Origin: Rhizopus sp. PT2906
Lineage: Eukaryota > Mucoromycota > Mucoromycetes > Mucorales > Rhizopodaceae
Assembly: GCA_025529335.1 (NCBI GenBank)
Contig: JAMYHX010000042.1
Location: 1-64,000, forward strand
Length of the DNA: 64,000 bases
Direction: 5' to 3'
A model generated the notes under the pieces. It ran no database searches. It was not told where the DNA came from and saw only the letters and a list, made by a program, of their open reading frames with translations. How positions within the stretch are numbered: position 1 is the first letter of the stretch; each line of letters opens with the position of its first letter. Made by a program: the position numbers and the translations under genes. Positions 56,790-64,000 of this stretch are shown piece after piece.

Positions 56790-57918
56790 TCACCCACATG
56801 TTATATGAGAAAATATCAGTACGCAATCCGTACACACGTATGCAGCATATGACTGGCTGAAACGTTGAAAGTACTGCTTAAAATTATGTCCTTGACGGAG
56901 ACTATCATTTCTACTGCTACTTCTCAAGATAAGAACGATATCACGAAAGTTTCTGTCAATATGCTCAATAGGAGTAGTTGCTGCAACTTCCTCCATTTTT
57001 GATAAATCCTGGGCACGTATGTCCCATCCTTCAATCAAACGCATTCACATCGATAGTCTTATAGGGTGACCCGCTTTCGGTAGAGCCATTACTGGTAGCT
57101 CTATCTTCGCTGTTGATTCTGAAACTCTCATGGTTGGCCAATATCTTATATGCATGACGATAAATGCGTACGAAGAGATTGTGTTGAGAAAGCAGAGTTG
57201 AAGGATTTTCTATAATCTCATTGTCCAAATTTTTATTCCTTTCTGATCGTCTCTGTGCACCATATGAAGGATCATAGATGTACAATTGAGCATATAAAGG
57301 CGTGTCGCCCTCAGCTGAGAGTAGTGGCCCTTGACGGTGGCAAAGAACACCATGGATTTGGAATGTGTTAAGCCCACCTCTGCTATTGTTGGCATTACGC
57401 TCCTCAGCTGAGACAATGTCACATCCCAAAGAGGTAAACGCAAAGACAGCGTTGTATTGGCGAAGGTTGTCCTTGAAGTGATGGCCTTGAGCGTCTGTAC
57501 TTGCAAGTAAGTTCTTCAAGTACTCAGGTGGATCAGGCTAGAGCTGCAGCTGGACTGATCCCTGCTTGCAGCATGACTCCCAGGTTGGATTTCTCATCGA
57601 AGATGTATCTTGCCTCTCATTGATCCAGTGCAAGGCATGACAATGGGACATTCCTTGTCCATTCGTCCAAGGTCTAAAGGACGAAGGCGAGAAAGTTGCA
57701 AAATATAAGCAGCAGGAATGGTCTGAGAAGGTTCTACTCTAGGTCTTCCCCCTGCGTCTCACGGGGCTGCCTTCTTGCTCTTCTTGTTCAACTCTACGTC
57801 TGCATCGTGATGCTGCAGTTCTTTCTCTGCACGCTTGACAGGTGCGGTAGCGTGAATCTGTTGGCAATGTCGCAACGCAGGAGGAGCATATGGCTGTTCT
57901 AGAAGTATTGTTTTCCAT
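56790..57918 (-). pseudogene. Truncated Helitron N-terminal coding region
   Basis: From ATG 57918 the minus strand encodes a Cys/Arg-rich N-terminus (ICSSCVATLPTDSRYRTCQA, CRERTAASRCRRR). After frame changes near 57700 and 57600 it reads CHALHWINERQ, MRNPTWESCCKQGSVQLQL and PPEYLKNLLASTDAQGHHFK. It then has the long intact block FAFTSLGCDIVSAEERNANN, FQIHGVLCHRQGPLLSAEGD, AQLYIYDPSYGAQRRSERN and LLSQHNLFVRIYRHAYKILA. The last readable segment is MRLIEGWDIRAQDLSKMEEV to FRDIVLILRSSS. This is the region preceding the Rep (HUH) and helicase domains of fungal Helitrons. Neither catalytic domain is present, so the copy is truncated and inactive. Confidence 0.85.
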
Positions 57919-58107
57919 TGTTCTAATGAGCAACAATTCTAGTATATATATTAGAGTGATATTAAAAGTCAAAATTGCGTTGTTTTCTTTTGTCAATACT
58001 TTGTAAAGTATGCACGTCAACTGAAAAACGCATCAACTAAAAAACGTGGCTCTTATCAACTTCGTGAATAAAGAAAGTTTTGGGGTATTTATTATCTTTG
58101 AAAAGTG

Positions 58108-58260
58108 GGACAATCGTATGACGACATTGCAAGTATAGTCGAAATGCTTAGGTTAACAGTACAAAGCATAGTTGATAGAACAAAGAAGACTGGATCGCCT
58201 CTACCAACTAAGCTAAGTTTGATACCACGTCATATTAATACAGCTCACAGGATGTAATTG
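58108..58260 (+). pseudogene. Tc1-like helix-turn-helix remnant
   Basis: The plus strand reads GQSYDDIASIVEMLRLTVQS then IVDRTKKTGSPLPTK, the pattern of a transposase HTH ending in a TGS/GRP linker. It breaks down within about 50 codons. No catalytic part follows. Confidence 0.5.
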
Positions 58261-58398
58261 GCTGTATAAAGATCATTTTCCCCTTTTGCCACGGATCTAT
58301 TTCTTTTCTTTGTCCATAAATGATTACAAAGAGACTCATTCCATCTACTTGTATTATCCATTCGAATAATTTTATAAACCTGAAGTGTGAACGGCGAA

Positions 58399-58560
58399 TC
58401 ATTCAAATGTGATGAGTTCGATGAAGAAAAGAGAACAGCAAAGCTTTATAGCTATGCCTTAAAGCTTTGGGACAGCACTGAAAGAAGAATCACCATTGAA
58501 AAAAAGCATGATGTTTTGGGTGACATTATCGAAGGAATCTCTCTTAGTGACGAACAATAG
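58399..58560 (+). pseudogene. Short open remnant or lone exon
   Basis: Reads SFKCDEFDEEKRTAKLYSYA through LGDIIEGISLSDEQ and a TAG stop. It is 53 codons of protein-like sequence without an ATG. It could be a terminal exon of a gene whose start I cannot find, or debris. No domain recognised. Confidence 0.35.
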
Positions 58561-58957
58561 CTATAATAATATCATTTTTTTATTATATTCCAATATGTAA
58601 TCTTTACAATGATAATGGAAGTAAAAGAGCCAATTAGAGTAAGTTAGTAATCATACAGACCTTTGTACGCTTTTTTTTTTATGCTTCAGTCCGAGAGTGC
58701 AATACCAAACTAGGAAACTTATCGCTGTAATTTAAAATACCATTTTCTATCCAATGAAATAACATCGGATAACCAACCGACGCTTGTTTTGCACATCCCT
58801 ACTTTCTTTTGTGGAGCTCGTTCACTCTTACTAGGGAAAAAAAAAACTGTGTGGTCATATATACAAACTATGGCAAAAAGGAACGAAAAGGACATGTAAG
58901 CAGAAGCAATTTTGAAAAGAGAGAGTCCATGTATCATCTAAGAAACTGTAATATTAA
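58561..58957. other. Gap upstream of the B-box gene
   Basis: AT-rich. It should contain the promoter and first exon of the next gene, but I could not define either with confidence. A GTAAGC donor at 58897, right after an ATG, is one candidate. Confidence 0.4.
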
Positions 58958-58961
58958 AAAG

Positions 58962-59729
58962 TGATAACGACCTCGCAGAAAGATTTAACAAGGTCTTTGC
59001 CACTCAAGCTATTGCAGCACGAAACGACTATCAAATACCATCCAACTTAGACGAAAAGGATATCACACAAGAGGTAAGAATGATTCTTGGAAAAAAAAAT
59101 ATTAATCAAAAGGGGAAAAAGATTGAGAAAATGCTGTATGAGACTGATGACGAAGAGGATGCGATTGATGATTATATCTATGGTGTCCTCACTCAATCTG
59201 AACCACAGCAAGGACGCATACAGCAAAAGATGAAGCAGATTGAGGATATACTTTTGGGTCCAGATAATCCCATTGAATCGGATGAGAGTGATGCCTTGAT
59301 AAAAAAAGCCATAGAAGAAAATAGACTAGATGAAAAATACCAGCAATTTACAGCCAAACGAGATACAGAGTTACAAGAAAGATTAAAGAACATTCAGAAT
59401 TATGTTCCTTCAAGTAGTAGTACGTCGTGTAGTGCAGTTATTGATGATAAACCAGTTGGATCTGTTCCCAAAGCTATATCAACTGAAGATTTGTATGATG
59501 AAACAGATGATTGGTGTTGTAAGTAATCTATGACAAACAAGAGAAAATATAAACACATTTATTAGGTATATGCAATGAAGATGCTATTATAGAATGTGAA
59601 GGGTGTGAAGATGACAACAAGTACTGTACCGAGTGCTTCTTTCAAACTCATCGTAGTGAATTTGCAGACTATGAAGCAACTAAGCATAAAAGCAAAAAAT
59701 ACCAAAAAAGAGTACGAAGAGGCAATTGA
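58962..59729 (+). CDS. ANCHR/ZFYVE19-like protein with C-terminal B-box zinc finger, 5' end unresolved
   Basis: Exons 58962-59073 (DNDLAERFNKVFATQAIAAR), 59122-59518 (EKMLYETDDEEDAIDDYIYG) and 59566-59729 are read. The last gives DWCCICNEDAIIECEGCEDD followed by YCTECFFQTHRSEFADYEAT, a cysteine/histidine zinc finger of the B-box type found at the end of the animal abscission-checkpoint regulator ANCHR. The helical DDEEDAIDDYIYGVL region may correspond to a MIT-interacting motif. A FYVE domain is not present in the readable part. The first exon and start codon are not identified. The 48-nt sequence 59074-59121 is treated as an intron, but it is in frame and stop-free. Confidence 0.65.
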
Positions 59730-60195
59730 ACACGTTTTGACTATTAAAGTAATAAAAGCAATCGTCGCCTTCTAGTGTTTCAAGTCAAGATATCCTAACA
59801 TGATGGGGGTGGAAGAGCATCCAGACAAAAAATATATATAGTTACATCAGTGTAACCTGTTGACTATGCTGTAAAGTTGCTTGCTTGATCTCCCGCTCGG
59901 AATAACGACCGATCACAGCTTTTCTAAAGTTGCCAGGCATAAATTTATGCAAACTGTATTTGTTGCGTAATGACCACAGTCATGTTGCTTTGAATAAAAA
60001 AAGACGATGTGAAAATAAGCTCTGTATCACTTGATAACCATCCAAGCGAAAAAAAAAAAAAAAATATAGCGCACTTTTTAAAAAGTTACACCTATTACTT
60101 CTTCAGAAAAAAGAGCCTAAATGGAAATAATACCCTATTTCCAATACAGTGTAACAGTAATACGAAAGAAGGGGCCAACATAGTCTACAGGTGAA
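59730..60195. other. Convergent intergenic region
   Basis: AT-rich with an A tract (60050-60064). No gene seen. Confidence 0.55.
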
Positions 60196-62460
60196 TTATA
60201 GGAAGTGACTATTTACAAATTCTTTTAATTCTTTTATAAAACTAGACGGCAGCATAACAGAGGCAGGATAGCGTTCTGCATGATGTTGCATATCATGTAA
60301 GCAATCTAGAAACAGGTAAACAGAGCCTAGATCAATCGTTTGATTGACTCTATAATATATGAGTAAGTATAAAAAAAAAGTATTTTTTAAAAAAAGAACA
60401 CTCACTTACCTATTACTATTGTCACCATAGCTACCATCACCATAGCTACCATCACCGTGCTTACCATCGTGCTGGGATAATGTAAAAATTCTACTCAGCT
60501 ATTGGATGAATAAGTTACAAAAAAAAAAATCAAAAGCGTGTAACTAAAGGTAATACCATCGATTTCACCTGACGCATTTGTACACGATCTGAAAATAGAG
60601 CTGCGGTAATAAAGCAAGCTGCGACCGCTCCATGACTGTTCAACAGAATAGCCGGGAACCATGTTTCCTGCGATTCGTTTAATCCTATTATAAATGAAAT
60701 AATATGAGTAAAAAAAAAAATCTTTAGAAAAGGAGGTTTACCTTGACGTGATTGAAACCAATTTTGCATGTCTCTTTGTGACTCATGTTGTCGATGATCT
60801 ATTGACGGGTATATTATCCAGTTAATATAGTTCAGAGTATCATCCAGCTTTTTTTACAAACATTAGCCTTTTATGTTGCTCATAGACATTCATCATTACC
60901 TCTCTAGTCCAAGGAGCATCTTTATCATGAATAAAATGAACAAGATCATGGATACAGTGCCATAGGAATTGAATAAAACAGGTTGATAAACACCAGGCCA
61001 TCGTGCGTCTTTGGGGGATCTCTTGCGCAGGACCACTGTAAATATGGTCTAACAATAAATTATGCACATGTCGAACTACCTTTGCTGGATAAATGCCCTC
61101 AGAAAACGCGCTATTTAACTGCTGATAAAGTTCTATTTCTAAGCATGGATAAAGATACTGCGCTAATCGAGAAACACGCCAGTCATGAAATAATTCAACG
61201 TATTCTGACAGTTTGAGAGCCAGTTTGTTTGAGAGACAAGTAGATCGGCTTGAAAGCTGCACGAGTTCTTTTTTCAATAGTGCTTCGCTTAATGCGTCTG
61301 GATCTATATACTGGGATGATTGCGTAAATGATTCTATTAATTGCAGTATTTCCATATCTAAAAAGTCATCTACTTGCAAGAGCAGCCTATCACAGAAGAG
61401 GATTAGACAACAGTTTTGTTTTTCTTACTAGTTTTTCTTACCTAATTTTCAGTCCATCAGGCCAACAATGATAATGATCTCTCAAATCCGACGATTCTTT
61501 GCATAAATGATGTATAAACCGTTCAGACAGCCGTATCTCTCTATGAAAATGAGCTGAATCTGGCTCTTCGTCACTTAACGCATGCTGAACAATCTGCTCT
61601 ATCACAATTGAACAATCCTTGTCGTGGGCAAGTGCTATACAATAATCCGTGAAACGAGCCATAGTTTCCGCCTATCGTATACGGTTAGACCTGGTTCATT
61701 CCTATTTTATGCAGCTACATACACTGATCTGATGTCCTTTAGATACTATCAGATCCATTACTTGAGCCATGAGGCTATCTTTGTCACTTGTATCGAATTC
61801 ATCTGTTTGACTGACGAGTATCAAACGGCGCAGACGAATGATACACCATAACGCTGATCTATACACAGGGTGTCAGTGAATGCAAGCATTTTTAGCGTTT
61901 TTATATAATAATTACTTTTCTAATGTTGGTAGTGAAGCTGAATCTATATCTTCTAGGTTCAATTTGCTATATTCCATCAAGCACGTAAGCAATAAATTCG
62001 CCATTGAGGTTGAATAACCAATATAAGGATGCGTCTAAAGAATGAGCTCAAGTTTATAAATAATGCTGTGTCTAGTTACAGATGCTAAAGTCAAGAGTGA
62101 GCCTATAGCCGGATATCGTCTTGCACATTCTATAGCAGTAGGGATCTGCTTCAATTCCTAAAGTGTGTTATTTTAAATCAAACATGAACAATTTCCGCCA
62201 TGTTACTTGCGAAAGTTGAAACATAAAATCCTTTAGGAACTCTATATTGTCCATCACAGAGTCCAATCGTCTCTCAGGAGCCGTTTCCAGCACCTGCCTG
62301 AAACGAGCCCAATTGAGGACCATGGAAAGAAAGTGAATAAAAATATGTCGTGACTGATAGTGTGTAACTTTTAAAGAAGCCACATATACACATACCGATT
62401 GGAGATGTGAAACTCTGCTTTATGCATACACAAGCTCCATTGTGCCTTACTAGTGTTACG
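60196..62460 (-). CDS. Large uncharacterised multi-exon helical protein
   Basis: At least eight exons on the minus strand can be read: FIHFLSMVLNWARFRQVLET; LKQIPTAIECARRYPAIGSL; THPYIGYSTSMANLLLTCLM; SALWCIIRLRRLILVSQTDE; MARFTDYCIALAHDKDCSIV; a long exon 61379-60840 (SQYIDPDALSEALLKKELVQ, SRLAQYLYPCLEIELYQQLN); SQETWFPAILLNSHGAVAAC; and LGSVYLFLDCLHDMQHHAER at the end. The composition is that of an alpha-solenoid scaffold of roughly 700 residues. It gave me the impression of a Mediator-like or nuclear-pore-like subunit, but no motif proves this. The start codon and first junction (about 62400-62460) are unresolved. Confidence 0.6.
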
Positions 62461-62740
62461 ATCACGTCAAAAAGACAGGTAGTATTAAGTGTAATATTTA
62501 TATATAAGTTCAATTATAAACATAAAAAAGGGTGAATTGTCAAGATAAAACAATATATAATAAAATAAACAAAAAGCGTGGTTGAATATAAAGAATAGAA
62601 AAGGGGGATGAGGGGATTCTTTTTTTTGGGGTTGCATGGGCTGGAAATTACATATAACTTACAATATAAAGGGAGGAAACAATTATAGGTATGAAGGGAC
62701 CATATGTAGAAAGTTATTTTGCAGAAAGTATTTATACAAG
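62461..62740. other. Intergenic spacer
   Basis: AT-rich 3' flank of the NDT80-like gene and presumed promoter of the helical protein. Includes a T-rich run at 62619-62627. No gene seen. Confidence 0.5.
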
Positions 62741-64000
62741 CTATGACGCATGCTGCTGGTGAGTAAACTTTCTAGGTGGGCCATAGGGTGTTGAAGGGGC
62801 TGAAGTATTAGAGTACGACTGTGATGATGGAGGTTGAGAAAAGTATGAATTATGCTGTTCATATGGAGAGTGAATGTGACCTGCTGAGTTTATGCGTCCA
62901 CGGGCCCAGTCAGCATGATCGATGGGCATCATGCCTTGAGGTGGTTGTTGCTGTTGTTGTTGTTGTTGTTGTTGCTGAGGCAGTTTACTGTCATCTGGCA
63001 ATCCAGTGGGTGGAGCTCCATTATTAAATTCGCCTTGATAGAGATCAGGGGAGGATGTTTCAGATGAAGAAGGGTCTGAGGTCATACTTGGGACCATATA
63101 GGGTCCCTGTTGTGGTCCAGGTCCACTAGTGGGTGTAGGTGGTGTAGAATTCATCATCATGCCAGATGGAAGAGAGCCGTTCATAGGATTGAAAGGAGGA
63201 TAGCCGGGGTATGCCGAGTAGGGATAAGGTGAGCCATATTCAGAGCCCATGACGGCAGGAGGGGTCATAGGGGGTCTAGGAAAAGGTGCACTAAATCTGT
63301 CGTCTTGAGGTGGAGGAGGTGCCATGACCATGCTATTTTCATATCGCTCATGGTTGTCAGAGTAATGGCCAGGGCTACGGCCGCGAACGACCAATGGAGC
63401 AGATTGGCAAGAGGCCACCTTCACACGTTGGTTGCCGTCAATCTCTGCATAAAGGTCAACGAGACAGACATAGTATTGTTGAGCAGCACGTCGCTTGCCA
63501 TTGTTAGCAGTTGCTGTCTTGAATTGAATACGTTCGAATGTAACAATGCTTTGATTAGCTCCAACTGAACTCATGTTCAAATTACCGCCAGGCATGATAG
63601 GTTTGGGGGATGGCGTGGTTTGCGGACCTTTATCACGTTTAGGTGTGTGCTGGACAAGTTCGATCTTCTTATCGCTATTGGACACACGAGCAGAGATACA
63701 CATTGAAAAGTGAAGGACAGGATGGAATTGACCATCATGTTGTACGTAACATTGTGTATCTTGGTCAGCATAGTAGTGATTCAATCCATGAATGGAAAAC
63801 GCGCCACTGACTTGGAAATAATTTCTGCGATAGCAAGTCCAGTCATTATCAGCTAAAAAGAAACCCCGATCCATCTTTGCTTGAATTCGAACGGTTAGTC
63901 TGGACGGGGAAAAAAAAATAAAGTTAGAACAGTTGCGAAGCTTTTCTTTTTTTTTATAGTGTTCTTACAATGTGGTTCTGTCTGCAGCATACAAGTTATC
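62741..64000 (-). CDS. NDT80/PhoG-family transcription factor, 5' end outside window
   Basis: Fungal regulators with this Ig-fold DNA-binding domain (Ndt80, Vib-1, XprG) control meiosis, starvation responses or proteases. The exon before the edge reads DNLYAADRTTL and joins across an intron (about 63991-63901) to LTVRIQAKMDRGFFLADNDW. TCYRRNYFQVSGAFSIHGLN then follows, the family hallmark. Further conserved parts are LVQHTPKRDKGPQTTPSP, SIVTFERIQFKTATANNGKR and YYVCLVDLYAEI. The C-terminal half is low-complexity Pro/Ser/Tyr/Gln with a polyglutamine run (62956-62981) and is a likely activation region. The gene ends KFTHQQHAS at 62741. Confidence 0.9.

Noticed and set aside
1..64000. CRISPR arrays, bacterial operons, tRNA or rRNA genes
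   Set aside because: No regularly spaced direct repeats, Shine-Dalgarno-led gene strings, tRNA B-box-like cloverleafs or rRNA core sequences were recognised by eye; a covariance-model scan would settle the RNA question.

Overview
The window looks like nuclear DNA of an early-diverging filamentous fungus, most likely a Mucoromycota species of the Mucorales type. Genes are split by many short introns (about 45-70 nt) with GTAAGT-like donors and CTAAC-like branch sites. Intergenic DNA is AT-rich, and several uncharacterised gene families look Mucorales-like. The genus cannot be fixed from the sequence alone.

Layout, left to right. 1-1.1 kb: an edge gene fragment and a poorly understood family gene. 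2.2-15.6 kb: a dense housekeeping block with pantothenate synthetase, a TMEM70-like mitochondrial protein, PAS kinase, phosphoserine aminotransferase, a PPR protein, an alpha/beta hydrolase, acetoacetyl-CoA synthetase and a small membrane protein. 15.6-21.4 kb: a transposon graveyard with decayed coding remnants and a frameshifted, truncated Tc1/mariner transposase. 21.4-28.6 kb: ORMDL, CDC5/Cef1, a GDSL lipase and a METTL21-type methyltransferase. 29-32.5 kb: an unknown gene facing a decayed relative of its own 5' region, then a Gln/Met/Pro-rich protein. 32.6-38.0 kb: Dnm1-type dynamin and AP-3 beta, convergent. 38.2-40.4 kb: more remnants, including a second dispersed repeat copy. 40.4-43.7 kb: a probably inactive hexokinase-like protein, a beta-trefoil lectin-like protein and a small unknown gene. 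43.9-54.1 kb: cullin, GCN2 and RRP8 in tandem, then convergent CCDC43. 55.1-58.6 kb: mobile-element remnants. 59-64 kb: an ANCHR/ZFYVE19-like B-box protein, a large unknown helical protein, and an NDT80/PhoG-type transcription factor cut by the right edge.

The most interesting region is 55.1-57.9 kb. A decayed Fanzor gene, the eukaryotic relative of TnpB RNA-guided nucleases, lies just downstream of and on the same strand as a truncated Helitron N-terminal coding region. This arrangement suggests a Fanzor-carrying Helitron that decayed in place, with its end lying within about 90 bp of the CCDC43 start codon.

Most intact genes are independent housekeeping loci. Nutrient and stress sensing is well represented (PAS kinase, GCN2, ORMDL, hexokinase-like), but I see no evidence of a coordinated cluster. 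Exon joins were checked by eye for splice consensus and frame. Total coding length came out divisible by three for panC, PASK, SER1, AACS, ORMDL, CDC5, DNM1, cullin, GCN2 and RRP8.
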